From Mesorhizobium ciceri biovar biserrulae WSM1271 (lineage in GTDB: Bacteria > Pseudomonadota > Alphaproteobacteria > Rhizobiales > Rhizobiaceae): a stretch of 64,000 bases of DNA. Shown here in pieces: positions 53,800-62,575 of the stretch. A model generated the notes under the pieces. It made no database searches. It saw nothing but the letters and a program-made list of their open reading frames with translations, and had not been told where the DNA came from. The DNA lies in the NCBI RefSeq assembly GCF_000185905.1, contig NC_014923.1:5603501-5667500 (forward strand), in the 5' to 3' direction. A program made the translations under genes and the position numbers. Positions within the stretch are counted from its first letter, which is position 1; every line of letters starts with the position of its first letter.

Positions 53800-54930
53800 A
53801 TGGCGAGGTGCATGAGTCCGTTGGCCAGCTCTCGCAGGCTGACACGACCGCGAATGTCGCTTGCCCCCACATGTCCTAGGCAAATCTTGCCTGGCACCGT
53901 TCAGGGAACGGCCGCGCAACGGCGTTTGAGGGCGATCAGCGCAGCGCCGATATTGGCCTTGGCAGGATGCGGCGACAAGCAATCGGCCCTCCATGCACAC
54001 GGTGCGAATGCCCGGAGAATCCTTGATCTGATCTGGTCTTTCAGCGCAATCGCAGTGGCCACGTGGCTGCTTGTCATGTTGATCCTGGCGGCAGCGCTTT
54101 TGCGTCGTCGCCTGTCCGAGACAACGCGCTCGCCGCTCGAGATCGATTCTCGTCAGGAGCGCCGATTTGCCCGCGCTGTCGGCAGCGCCATTGCGTTGAC
54201 CGTTCTGGTGCTCGTCATGATGACGATAGCGAGTTTTTTCGCTGGCAAATCCATTGCTTCGCTGAGCGGAACGGAAACGCTTGCCGTGCGCATCACCGGG
54301 CACCAATGGTGGTGGGAGGTTCGGTATCCCGGAGATGATCGGTCCCAATCGATCGTCACGGCAAATGAAATCCATGTGCCGGTTGGCGAACCGGTCAAGG
54401 TCGAACTCGATTCGCTCGATGTCATTCATAGCTTCTGGGTGCCGAACCTTGCCGGCAAGCGCGATCTCATTCCGGGCCGGCCGAGTGAGCTCACACTCAT
54501 CGCCGATAAGCCCGGCATCTATCGTGGCCAGTGTGCCGAATTCTGCGGCTATCAGCACGCCCATATGGCCATCACCGTCATCGCGGAAAGCCACGAAGCG
54601 TTCGAAGCATGGCAATCCAGGCAAAACGCCGTCGCATCCGCGCCTGGCGGCGACGAAGAGCGCCGCGGCCAACAGGCATTTCTGTCCACCGGCTGTGCGC
54701 TCTGCCACACGATAAGAGGCACGCCTGCCAGCGGAACGGTGGGACCTGACCTAACTCATCTCGCCAGCCGACGCGCACTGGCCGCGGATACGCTCGCCAT
54801 GACCCCTGGCGCGCTCGCCGCCTGGATCGCCGATCCACAGTCGATAAAGCCCGGCGCCAAGATGCCGCGCATTGCCCTTAGCGCCGACGATCTCAACGCG
54901 GTCGTCACCTATCTCGGAAGCCTCGAATGA
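53800..54930 (+). CDS. coxB: Cytochrome c oxidase subunit II with fused cytochrome c domain
   Basis: About 376 residues. A probable lipoprotein signal (ILALAGC) leads to two membrane helices, the CuA cupredoxin domain (HSFWVPNL and CuA ligands in GQCAEFCGYQHAHM), and a C-terminal cytochrome c domain with one CALCH haem motif and a Met ligand near the end. This is the caa3-type layout, receiving electrons from soluble cytochrome c. The start at 53800 has GGTGG 7 bases upstream; the frame is open much further up. Its stop overlaps the coxA start by 4 bases. Confidence 0.92.
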   Translation: MARCMSPLASSRRLTRPRMSLAPTCPRQILPGTVQGTAAQRRLRAISAAPILALAGCGDKQSALHAHGANARRILDLIWSFSAIAVATWLLVMLILAAALLRRRLSETTRSPLEIDSRQERRFARAVGSAIALTVLVLVMMTIASFFAGKSIASLSGTETLAVRITGHQWWWEVRYPGDDRSQSIVTANEIHVPVGEPVKVELDSLDVIHSFWVPNLAGKRDLIPGRPSELTLIADKPGIYRGQCAEFCGYQHAHMAITVIAESHEAFEAWQSRQNAVASAPGGDEERRGQQAFLSTGCALCHTIRGTPASGTVGPDLTHLASRRALAADTLAMTPGALAAWIADPQSIKPGAKMPRIALSADDLNAVVTYLGSLE

Positions 54931-56867
54931 GTGGCCTTGCGGGAAAGCCGGCCGAGCACACTCAGGAGGCCCTGAAAGGCATCCGTGACACCGGTCTCGA
55001 AGAGGTGAGACTGCGCGCCTTTCTGGCGCATGCCTGGCGAACGCCGAAAGGCTTCTACGGCTGGCTGGTCACGGTCGATCACAAGCTGATCGGACGGCGC
55101 TATATCGTGACGGCTTTCCTGTTTCTCATCCTTGCGGGTCTGTCAGCGCTCGCCATGCGCTTCCAGCTTGCCCAGCCTGAGGCCGGCCATATCGGTCCCG
55201 ATCTCTACAACCAGCTGTTCACCATGCACGGCACGACGATGATGTTTCTGTTTGCCGTGCCGGTGATGGAAGCTTTCGCCATTTACCTGGTGCCGCTGAT
55301 GATCGGCACTCGCAATGTCGCCTTTCCGCGGCTCAATGCATTCAGCTACTGGGTCTATCTTTCCGGCGGGCTGATGATCTGGATCGCCTTCGCCTTCGAA
55401 ACCGGTGCGGATGCCGGCTGGTTTTCCTATGTGCCGCTCGCCGGACCCGAATATGGCATCGGCAAGCGCCCCGATTTCTGGGCGCAGATGGTGACCTACA
55501 CCGAAGTGTCCGCCCTCGCGGTAGCGGTCGAGATCATCGCGACAGTTTTCAAACAACGTGCCCCCGGCATGTCGCTCGACCGCATCCCGCTCTATGTCTG
55601 GTCCGTCCTCGTTACGGCTTTCGTCATCCTGTTCGCCATGCCGGCCGTGATGGTCTCGAGCACAATGCTGATCCTCGACCGCCTGGTCGGCACAAAATTT
55701 TTCGACCCCGCAGCAGGCGGCGATGCACTGCTGTGGCAGCATCTGTTCTGGTTCTTCGGCCATCCCGAGGTCTATATCATCTTCATTCCGGCGACCGGCT
55801 TCGTTTCCGCGATCCTGCCGACCTTCGTTCGCCGCCCGGTGTTCGGCTATCTCGGGATCGTGCTGTCGTTGATCGCGATCGGTTTTCTTTCCTTCGGCCT
55901 GTGGGTGCACCACATGTTCGCTACCGGCCTGCCGCAACTCGGCGAGAGCTTCTTCACCGCTTCCTCGATGATGATCGCCATTCCGAGCGGCGTTCAGATC
56001 TTCTGCTGGATTGCGACGATCTGGGGCGGCCGGCCGATCTTCGCCACGCCCATGCTTTTCGTTCTCGGCTTCATCTTCACCTTTGTGATCGGCGGCCTGA
56101 CCGGCGTCATGGTCGCCTCGGTGCCGCTCGACCTGCAGGTGCACGACACCTATTTCGTGGTTGCCCATTTCCATTATGTGCTGGTCGGGGGCGCCGTCTT
56201 CCCCCTGCTCGGCGCCGTTTATTACTGGTTTCCCAAGATCACCGGACGCATGCTGTCCGAGAGGCTCGGCCGCTGGAATTTCTGGCTGGTCTTCCTCGGG
56301 TTCAATCTCACCTTCTTCCCCATGCATATTCTCGGTCTGCAAGGCATGCCGCGCCGCGTTTATACGTATCCGCCGGCGAGCGGCTGGGGCGAGATGAACC
56401 TCTTCATCAGCCTCTCTTCGCTGGTGGTGTTCGCGGGCTTCGCGCTTTTCTTCCTGAATCTCTTTCTCAGCCTCCGCAACGGCCGCATTGCAGGAGGCAA
56501 TCCCTGGGGCGCGAGCACGCTCGAATGGGCGACGACGTCGCCGCCGCCCTCCTACGATTTTTCGCGGCTGCCCGTGGTAACTCACCGCGAACCGCTTTGG
56601 GCCGAGCCCGATGTGCTCCCAGTGGTCGAAGGTCTGCGTGTCGACGCCCGCGAGGTGCTCGCCGGCACGGTCGCCGATGCGATGCCGCAAGTAAGGGTAC
56701 CATCGGCTGACAACTCGATCTGGCCGTTGCTGTCGGCCATCGCAGTCGGCGGCGCATTTCTCGGTTCGATATACACGCCGTGGGCGGTGGTCTGGGGAGC
56801 GATCCCGGTTTCGATCGGCTTCATCTGCTGGTTCTGGCCGAAAGGCGAACCGGAGGACGAGGAATGA
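54927..56867 (+). CDS. coxA: Cytochrome c oxidase subunit I
   Basis: 646 residues with 12 core helices. Low-spin haem ligand in TMHGTTM, CuB/Tyr cross-link region WQHLFWFFGHPEVYI, CuB histidines in WVHHMFATG, and HDTYFVVAHFHYVL carrying the two remaining haem histidines. Catalyses oxygen reduction and proton pumping at the inner membrane. The length and fused C-terminal extension (about 90 residues, residues 555-646) fit a caa3/ba3-like branch. ATGA overlaps tie it to both neighbours. Confidence 0.97.
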   Translation: MSGLAGKPAEHTQEALKGIRDTGLEEVRLRAFLAHAWRTPKGFYGWLVTVDHKLIGRRYIVTAFLFLILAGLSALAMRFQLAQPEAGHIGPDLYNQLFTMHGTTMMFLFAVPVMEAFAIYLVPLMIGTRNVAFPRLNAFSYWVYLSGGLMIWIAFAFETGADAGWFSYVPLAGPEYGIGKRPDFWAQMVTYTEVSALAVAVEIIATVFKQRAPGMSLDRIPLYVWSVLVTAFVILFAMPAVMVSSTMLILDRLVGTKFFDPAAGGDALLWQHLFWFFGHPEVYIIFIPATGFVSAILPTFVRRPVFGYLGIVLSLIAIGFLSFGLWVHHMFATGLPQLGESFFTASSMMIAIPSGVQIFCWIATIWGGRPIFATPMLFVLGFIFTFVIGGLTGVMVASVPLDLQVHDTYFVVAHFHYVLVGGAVFPLLGAVYYWFPKITGRMLSERLGRWNFWLVFLGFNLTFFPMHILGLQGMPRRVYTYPPASGWGEMNLFISLSSLVVFAGFALFFLNLFLSLRNGRIAGGNPWGASTLEWATTSPPPSYDFSRLPVVTHREPLWAEPDVLPVVEGLRVDAREVLAGTVADAMPQVRVPSADNSIWPLLSAIAVGGAFLGSIYTPWAVVWGAIPVSIGFICWFWPKGEPEDEE

Positions 56868-57466
56868 GGCACCGCCCCGTCGCCGACGTCAGTCACCTGC
56901 CCACATACGATTTCGGGTCAGCGAGCCCGATGTGGTGGGGAACCCTTGCCTTCATTGCCCTCGAGGCAACCGGTTTTGCCTTGGCGATAGGCACTTACTT
57001 CTATCTGGCCGTGCTGGCCCGGCATTGGCCCATTGGGGCCCCTGCGCCAGATCTGCTGCCGGGGACGGCAGTACTGGTTATTCTGGTTGCGAGCGTCGTG
57101 CCCAACCACATGATCGAGGTTTGGGCACGTCGCCAGGACCTGGCGAAAGTTCGCCTTGGCATGGTCGTCATGTCGATCGTCGGCATTCTTCCGCTGATCG
57201 TTCGCATCTGGGAATTTCCGGCTCTGCGGATTTCCTGGGATCAGAACGCTTACGGATCGATCGTCTGGTTCCTGCTCGGGCTGCATACGACGCATCTCCT
57301 TACCGATGTCGGCGACACGATCGTCCTGGCGGTTCTCATGTTCACGCAAAAAGGCAAGGCAGGCCGCCGCTTCAGCGACGTCTCGGACAACGCCTTCTAC
57401 TGGGACTTCGTCGTCGTCTCATGGGTCGTGCTCTATCTTGTTATCTATTGGGCTCCGAGGATGTGA
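56864..57466 (+). CDS. coxC: Cytochrome c oxidase subunit III
   Basis: 200 residues with five membrane helices. FIALEATGFALAIGTYFYLA, VVPNHMIEVWARRQDLAKVR and GLHTTHLLTDVGDTIVL are the conserved features of subunit III, in the short form lacking the first two helices. It stabilises the oxidase. It overlaps coxA by 4 bases and precedes the small membrane protein by one base. Confidence 0.92.
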   Translation: MRHRPVADVSHLPTYDFGSASPMWWGTLAFIALEATGFALAIGTYFYLAVLARHWPIGAPAPDLLPGTAVLVILVASVVPNHMIEVWARRQDLAKVRLGMVVMSIVGILPLIVRIWEFPALRISWDQNAYGSIVWFLLGLHTTHLLTDVGDTIVLAVLMFTQKGKAGRRFSDVSDNAFYWDFVVVSWVVLYLVIYWAPRM

Positions 57467-57467
57467 G

Positions 57468-57809
57468 ATGCAGGCGATCCGTACCGGCGTTTCCTGGGCA
57501 GGCCTGGTCAGCGGACCAGTTGCGTGGGCAATAACGCTGCAGCTCGATTATTCGATTGCATCCTGGCAATGCCACGCCGGCTTTCGTCCCACTGCCTTGT
57601 TCTCGTTGACAGGCGCCGCTGTCGCCCTGGCAGGCGCGCTGCTGTCATGGCACGCCGTTCATGACCGCGGACATGGTACGGTTCCGCCCCGGAAGGCGTG
57701 CACGCGCGCATTCCTTGCCAGGACTTCCGTGGGCATCGGGGCGCTGTTCACGCTCATCTTGCTGGCGCAGCTGATGGCAGGGCTGATCTTCAGCGGGTGC
57801 GAACTGTGA
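57468..57809 (+). CDS. Small multi-span membrane protein of the oxidase operon
   Basis: 113 residues, three predicted helices (VSWAGLVSGPVAWAITLQL, LFSLTGAAVALAGALLSW, GIGALFTLILLAQLMAGLIF). Not a named subunit, but similar short proteins follow coxC in related oxidase operons. The ATG at 57468 has GAGG 7 bases upstream. The stop overlaps the cytochrome gene start (GTGA). It may be a small accessory or assembly subunit. Confidence 0.78.
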   Translation: MQAIRTGVSWAGLVSGPVAWAITLQLDYSIASWQCHAGFRPTALFSLTGAAVALAGALLSWHAVHDRGHGTVPPRKACTRAFLARTSVGIGALFTLILLAQLMAGLIFSGCEL

Positions 57810-59281
57810 CGAGGTCAAAGACCCGGAGATTGGCCGTCCGCCGGTGCCCGCCTTGGCCTGCCGCGGGAATTCCATTCCCGGCCGTCACCTCCCGGGCGGT
57901 CGCGCTCGTCTTGGCATCGTTGGCGCTTTGCACTGAGCTGCGGGCGAGCGAAATCCAGAAGGGTGAATACCTTACCCGAGCGGCCGACTGCATCGGCTGC
58001 CACACGTCCAATCCGAGCCGCCCGTTCGCTGGAGGCTATCGCGTGCCGACACCCTTCGGCGACGTATACTCGACCAACATCACACCTGATCCTGACACGG
58101 GCATTGGACGCTACTCCGCGGACGAGTTCGTGCGGGCCGTGCAGAAAGGTGTCAGGCGCGACGGAGCCGATCTCTATCCCGCCATGCCCTATGACAGCTT
58201 CGCCGCGATGAGCCGCGAGGACGTGCTTGCGATCCGGACCTACCTCCTGGCGCAGCCGCCGATCTCGCAGCCGCAGCCGCGAAACATCCTGCCTTTTCCA
58301 TTCAACCAGCGCTGGACAGTTGCGCTGTGGAAGCTCGCGAACCTGCATACCGGCAGTTTCACGCCCGATCGGAACCGGACCGCCGCATGGAACAGGGGAG
58401 CCTACCTGGTCGAGGTGCTCGGCCACTGCGGTGCCTGCCACACGCCAAGGAATGCGACGTTCGGCATGGATGAAGACCACAAGCTTGCCGGCGGCACCGC
58501 CGGCATCTGGCAGGCCTTCAACATCACCAGCGACAAGATCGCAGGCGTCGGCGGCTGGAGCAACGAAGAGCTGTCTCGATTTCTCAAAACCGGCGCCGTT
58601 CCCGGGAAGGCTTATGCGGGCGGGCCGATGGCGGAAACGGTCATGAACAGCCTGCAACATCTTTCCGATGACGATATCCAGGCCATCGTCGCTTATCTCA
58701 GGGACGTGCCCGCCCAATCGGGAGACGAAAAGCAGCCGCGGTTCTCATGGGGTAACGCGGCCACGGTCGACGGCGATGCTGGAACCGAAGGGATGACGCA
58801 AGGCAGCGGGACCGCAGCCGGCGATGATCTCTATCGATCGCTCTGTTCGACGTGCCATGGGGCGAACGGAGGCGGATCGTCAGACGGATCCTATCCGTCC
58901 TTGACCCACAACAGCACCCCCGGCGCGGCCACGCCCGAGGATGTCGCCATGACCATCCTTGAAGGCGTCAAAGCTGGCGACGTGGCGGGGCGTAAATCGA
59001 TGGCGGCCTTCGGCGGCTGGCTGGACGATGGCCAGGTGGCAGCCCTTGCAAATTACGTCACCGCTCGGTTCGGAAATCCCGACGTCAGCGTTACCGCGGC
59101 CGATATACGCCAGATGCGGGCCGGCTCGACAACAGGCCAGACAATCATGGTTCTGGCGGCTCAATCACTTGTGGCGTGCGCCGCCGTGTTGATGCCTGGG
59201 CTGCTGCTTCTGCTGGCAAGGCGCCTGCGCCGTCGGACCAGTTCAGTGCGCCTCATGTCCGCGCATAGAGATAGGCGGTGA
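57806..59281 (+). CDS. Tri-haem cytochrome c, membrane-anchored
   Basis: About 491 residues. An N-terminal signal region (VALVLASLALCTELRA), three CxxCH haem motifs (CIGCH, CGACH, CSTCH) and a C-terminal membrane helix (VACAAVLMPGLLLLLARRLRRR). The layout matches the cytochrome subunit of alcohol/aldehyde or gluconate dehydrogenases. It probably donates electrons to the CoxB cytochrome in the periplasm. The dehydrogenase partner is not in the window; the FdhF-like enzyme at 15749 is cytoplasmic and not a candidate. The last 29 bases overlap the convergent cytochrome gene. Confidence 0.88.
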   Translation: MTRSKTRRLAVRRCPPWPAAGIPFPAVTSRAVALVLASLALCTELRASEIQKGEYLTRAADCIGCHTSNPSRPFAGGYRVPTPFGDVYSTNITPDPDTGIGRYSADEFVRAVQKGVRRDGADLYPAMPYDSFAAMSREDVLAIRTYLLAQPPISQPQPRNILPFPFNQRWTVALWKLANLHTGSFTPDRNRTAAWNRGAYLVEVLGHCGACHTPRNATFGMDEDHKLAGGTAGIWQAFNITSDKIAGVGGWSNEELSRFLKTGAVPGKAYAGGPMAETVMNSLQHLSDDDIQAIVAYLRDVPAQSGDEKQPRFSWGNAATVDGDAGTEGMTQGSGTAAGDDLYRSLCSTCHGANGGGSSDGSYPSLTHNSTPGAATPEDVAMTILEGVKAGDVAGRKSMAAFGGWLDDGQVAALANYVTARFGNPDVSVTAADIRQMRAGSTTGQTIMVLAAQSLVACAAVLMPGLLLLLARRLRRRTSSVRLMSAHRDRR

Positions 59282-59678
59282 TGTCGCGCGCCTCTTGAGG
59301 CGACAGATTTGTATTGGGCATGGCCGTGTTCGGGTCTACGTCCCGCGCTCTGCTGATCCAGCGCATCATCGCATCCGGGCTGGCTCGCGATGCCCCGATA
59401 TATCCTCTTTCGACGACGCCCTGCAGGGAGGGACCGACGGTACCACGGGCGCCGGGCACCCCCGGGATTTCGTGACATCCGCCACAGCCGTTGCGGATCA
59501 TGGCCGGGACGGCTCGTTGAGGGTCGCCGCCGATCGCCTGCACAAGCGTGGTTTCTCGCAGACTGTTGCTGCGAACCGATCCGCTGGCGAAGACGGCAAA
59601 ACCGATGACGACAGCCGCCGATGCTCCTGCCAACCACCAGAATCGGGGCGGCGCTTGCTTGGCGGCCTGCCGGTTCAT
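59253..59678 (-). CDS. Single-haem cytochrome c, membrane-anchored
   Basis: 141 residues: one N-terminal membrane helix (FWWLAGASAAVVIGFAVFA) then a class I cytochrome c domain with CGGCH and a Met ligand in NTAMPNTNLS. It faces the periplasm. It converges on, and overlaps by 29 bases, the tri-haem gene. It is likely another electron carrier to the oxidase; no stress motif is found upstream. Confidence 0.88.
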   Translation of the reverse strand: MNRQAAKQAPPRFWWLAGASAAVVIGFAVFASGSVRSNSLRETTLVQAIGGDPQRAVPAMIRNGCGGCHEIPGVPGARGTVGPSLQGVVERGYIGASRASPDAMMRWISRARDVDPNTAMPNTNLSPQEARDITAYLYART

Positions 59679-59748
59679 CTGCGCTTACCGCTCTCAGCGC
59701 TCAATGCGCTGCCGAAGCACTGGTCCGGCAACGGATTGAGGAGCCGGC

Positions 59749-60072
59749 TCATTTATTACAGTTCTGCACATTCGATGTTGTCGTGCCGGTCGCGGTGTTG
59801 TTGTCGATGTCGTTGCCTGCCGAATCTTTGCAGCGGTCAGTCATGCCACCTGATTTCGTTGTGGAATTTGTCGAATTTGTAGTGCTCGGATCGGAAGGAT
59901 TCACGGACGTTCCAGAGCCGGTGCCGCTGTTGCCGCCGGTATTTCCAGACGTAGCGCCGGTGCCGTCGTTCGAGCCCGAACCGCTGTTGGAGCCGGAACT
60001 GTTCGACTGTGCCACTGCCGATGTGGCCAATGTGAGCGCGAGCACAGCGGCGGACAGAAGTTTGACGATCAT
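59749..60072 (-). CDS. Small secreted Ser/Asn/Gly/Thr-rich protein
   Basis: 107 residues: a signal peptide (MIVKLLSAAVLALTLATSAVAQ) and a low-complexity tail (SNSSGSNSGSGSNDGTG and similar) ending with two Cys (DRCKDSAGNDIDNN, VQNCNK). Predicted periplasmic or surface. The ATG at 60072 has CAGGAGA upstream and a stress promoter motif above. Function unknown. Confidence 0.72.
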   Translation of the reverse strand: MIVKLLSAAVLALTLATSAVAQSNSSGSNSGSGSNDGTGATSGNTGGNSGTGSGTSVNPSDPSTTNSTNSTTKSGGMTDRCKDSAGNDIDNNTATGTTTSNVQNCNK

Positions 60073-60104
60073 GGTGGATCTCCTGGTTGGGTGTACCGCC
60101 ACCA

Positions 60105-60129
60105 AACCAATCGTTTCCTGATATGTTCC
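60105..60129 (-). promoter_or_regulatory. Predicted sigma EcfG promoter for the Ser/Gly-rich secreted protein
   Basis: Minus-strand GGAAC (60129-60125), 16 bases, GGTT (60108-60105), 32 bases before the ATG at 60072. From here to 60371 I see no gene. Confidence 0.75.
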
Positions 60130-60371
60130 CGGCGAAATCGTGTTCAGCAAGATTCTTGTGAAACAGGTTTTTGTGCCGGCACTGCAGACCGGCTAGCCGC
60201 GCGACGGCGGTCGATATAGGTGCGCCGCCTTGGCGTCGTCCGGCCGCGGAAGCAGCGCTGGCCGCATGCCCTCGCCTGAAGCATAGTTGCTCACTGGTGG
60301 CCGCTGCCCGCGTCCCCGACCAATGCCCGATCATCCCCGGATCGGAGACAGCTCAATCATCGCCATGAAAG

Positions 60372-60500
60372 TCATAGCAACGGGCCGAACACGAATATAG
60401 CCAGTAGAGCAAGAAAAATCACGGCGATAACTGCGATCGCCCACGTGACAATTCTTCTTGTCCCCCGTTGCTCCTGCTTGCGAGAGATATTTTCAGCCAC
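60372..60500 (-). CDS. 42-residue single-span membrane protein
   Basis: A short frame from a GTG at 60500: basic, Gln-rich N-terminus (MAENISRKQEQRGTRR) followed by one membrane helix (WAIAVIAVIFLALLAIFVFG). AAGGA lies 9 bases upstream. It is 110 bases after csbD and may share its transcript. It is the kind of small envelope protein often found in stress regulons; the case rests on composition and the plausible ribosome site. Confidence 0.55.
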   Translation of the reverse strand: MAENISRKQEQRGTRRIVTWAIAVIAVIFLALLAIFVFGPLL

Positions 60501-60610
60501 AGTACGAAATCCTTGCTGCAAAACTCAACCGACGACAAGGCTCAGCGCCCGCATGGTCCTGCCGGACTGTTGGGCCGCGTCCTGGAATGGCCACAGCCGG
60601 GCTCACATGC

Positions 60611-60814
60611 CTACCAACCCTGCCGCCCGTACCAATCGTCGACATCGCGCCGCACGCGGTCCTTTTCGATGCCGTAACGCTCCTGGATCTTGCCTTCGAG
60701 TTGATCGCGCTTGCCGGCGATGCGGTCAAGGTCGTCATCGGTGAGTTTGCCCCACTGCTCCTTGACCTTGCCTTTCACCTGTTTCCAGTTTCCTTCCACG
60801 CGGTTCCAGTCCAT
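60611..60814 (-). CDS. CsbD-family stress protein
   Basis: 67 residues matching CsbD (WNRVEGNWKQVKGKVKEQWG, DDLDRIAGKRDQLEGKIQERYG). CsbD proteins are cytoplasmic, induced by general stress in many bacteria; the biochemical role is not established. The ATG at 60814 has GGAG-like sequence upstream, and a perfect EcfG promoter sits 39 bases above. Confidence 0.9.
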   Translation of the reverse strand: MDWNRVEGNWKQVKGKVKEQWGKLTDDDLDRIAGKRDQLEGKIQERYGIEKDRVRRDVDDWYGRQGW

Positions 60815-60853
60815 GACACCGTTCTCCCTGTTTTGGAAAGGTCCGGAATAGGA

Positions 60854-60878
60854 AACGCAATCCAGTCAAGGATGTTCC
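60854..60878 (-). promoter_or_regulatory. Predicted sigma EcfG promoter for csbD (perfect)
   Basis: Minus-strand GGAAC (60878-60874), 16 bases, CGTT (60857-60854), full match to the consensus, 39 bases before the ATG at 60814. Confidence 0.85.
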
Positions 60879-60964
60879 TGGAAACAGCCAACGCGCTGCC
60901 CGATGCCGAATCGGTTGCCAGAGTTATCGCCCCTTGCGGTCCCCGGAAAGCGATGGGTCGCTGC

Positions 60965-61573
60965 TCATTGCCCAGCAAGCTTGCAGTTGCTGGGATAGGT
61001 TTCGATGGTGATGGCATCGCCCGCCGGGGTTTTCGCGTTCCTATAGCTGCGTCTGATCTCGACGTTCACGTCCGGCACCGTCGGCTCGTTTCCCGGAAAG
61101 AGACCAACCGACACGCTTGCGTGGACGGCAATCGGAGACGTGCTCATTGCCACCTTGGGCGCGCAGCCGAGCAGCGCAAGGGCCTGCGCATCCGCATCAT
61201 CCTTGAGCTCCGGCTGCAGTGAATTCTCCACGCACGCCATGAGCGCCGCCGGGTCGGGCATCACTGAAGATGTTTCGCCTGAACCGTATATGGAGGTTGC
61301 CGTCACATCGGTCCCGTCGACGACGCCGGTCGTCAGGGTTTGCGCGGCGGGCAAAGTGAATGTGATATGTTCCGACGTCAGCGCCAGGTCGCCGCTGGCC
61401 CCGCCGGGATATGAAAGGGCGAGCGGTGCGGTCCAGCCCACGACCAACTTGTCTTCGCGCGCGCAGTCGATGGTGATGGATGCGGCGTCGGCGATGCGGG
61501 AAGCGCAGGCCAGCGCCATGAGCGCGCACAGCCCGGTGTGGCCAAATCTTTTGAAGTCGTGCACAGGCTTCAT
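60965..61573 (-). CDS. Exported hypothetical protein
   Basis: 202 residues with a signal peptide (up to ADA-AS) and a beta-rich mature part with four Cys (IDCARED, MACVENS, LLGCAPK, SNCKLAG), likely periplasmic with disulfides. Not recognised. It starts 12 bases after the OmpA-family stop, so it is the last gene of that operon. Confidence 0.72.
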   Translation of the reverse strand: MKPVHDFKRFGHTGLCALMALACASRIADAASITIDCAREDKLVVGWTAPLALSYPGGASGDLALTSEHITFTLPAAQTLTTGVVDGTDVTATSIYGSGETSSVMPDPAALMACVENSLQPELKDDADAQALALLGCAPKVAMSTSPIAVHASVSVGLFPGNEPTVPDVNVEIRRSYRNAKTPAGDAITIETYPSNCKLAGQ

Positions 61574-61585
61574 GATCCGAACCGG

Positions 61586-62575
61586 CTATTGCACGACAAG
61601 CTCGACGCGGCGGTTCTTGGCGCGCCCTTCGTCGGTGTCGTTGGATTCGATCGGGCGTGACAGGCCCGCCCCTTCGAATGAGAGCCGGGCGGGATCGATG
61701 CCGTAGCCGCCCACCAAGGCCGCGGACACATTGGCGGCGCGGCGGGTAGAGAGATCGAGATTATAGGCGGCGCTGCCCGCATTGTCGGTATGGCCAATGA
61801 TCTTGAGGCGCAGCGCCGGCTTGTCGGTCAGCACCTTGGCGATCTCGTCCAAAGCCGGCTTCGATTCCGGCTTCACGGCGTCCTGGTTGTAATCGAACAG
61901 GATGCCATAGAGATTGACGCTGCCTTGCGAAGCGAGTGAATCCGACAGATCCTCGGGAGCCGCCGTCGCCACCTTTGCGGGATCCATGCCCTTGGCTTCC
62001 AGCACGCGCACGAAGACGACGGCCCTGTCCTTGTCCTCGCCGGCCATGGCGCTCACATAGATGGCACCTTCCGGCCGCTCGAGCTTGGCCAGGAGGTAGC
62101 GGACATGGTCGGCATAGGCGGTCGATATGCCATTGGTCGGATCGAGCTGTTCGCCCAGCAGGTAGAGGTCGCGCAGATTGCCGACCAGGCACTCCTGATC
62201 GGCGCAGGAGAAAAGGATGCTGAAGCCTTTCGCCTTGAGATCGGCCTCATAGCTGCTCGCGACCTCCAGCGAAGAACTGCCGGGCGGCAATTCATAGCGC
62301 AACTCGCTGGCTCTTCCCTGCTGCTTGAGCCATTCCGGCCCCGACCTGTCCTTCATGGCATTGCGCTCCAGCAGCGCGCCATAATCATGCGGTGACTGCA
62401 GGAACACCAGCTCATCGAAATCCTTCGCCTTGCAATAGGCGATCGTCGCGCCCTGGAAACGTCCGACGAACGGATTGTCGGTGCAGCCTTCGACATCTTC
62501 GGCCTGCGCCAGCAAAGAGGAGAGCGCCAGGCCAAGAGCCGTCAGGCCTATCCGAAGAATTCTAGTCCGGTACAC
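61586..62575 (-). CDS. OmpA-family outer-membrane/periplasmic protein
   Basis: About 329 residues: a signal peptide, an N-terminal region (30-200) of unknown fold with paired Cys (FSCADQECLVG), and a C-terminal OmpA peptidoglycan-binding domain (VNLYGILFDYNQDAVK, LKIIGHTDNAG, LSTRRAANVSAALV, NRRVELVVQ). It anchors the envelope to peptidoglycan. The GTG at 62575 has AAGGAG 6 bases upstream, inside the previous gene, and is preferred; an ATG at 62593 is possible. It overlaps the Cys-rich gene by 14 bases, so the two are coupled. Confidence 0.87.
   Translation of the reverse strand: MYRTRILRIGLTALGLALSSLLAQAEDVEGCTDNPFVGRFQGATIAYCKAKDFDELVFLQSPHDYGALLERNAMKDRSGPEWLKQQGRASELRYELPPGSSSLEVASSYEADLKAKGFSILFSCADQECLVGNLRDLYLLGEQLDPTNGISTAYADHVRYLLAKLERPEGAIYVSAMAGEDKDRAVVFVRVLEAKGMDPAKVATAAPEDLSDSLASQGSVNLYGILFDYNQDAVKPESKPALDEIAKVLTDKPALRLKIIGHTDNAGSAAYNLDLSTRRAANVSAALVGGYGIDPARLSFEGAGLSRPIESNDTDEGRAKNRRVELVVQ

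Noticed and set aside
55143..56690. A 515-codon minus-strand frame rich in His/Glu/Asp
   Set aside because: It is antisense to cytochrome oxidase subunit I; the composition simply mirrors membrane-helix codons.
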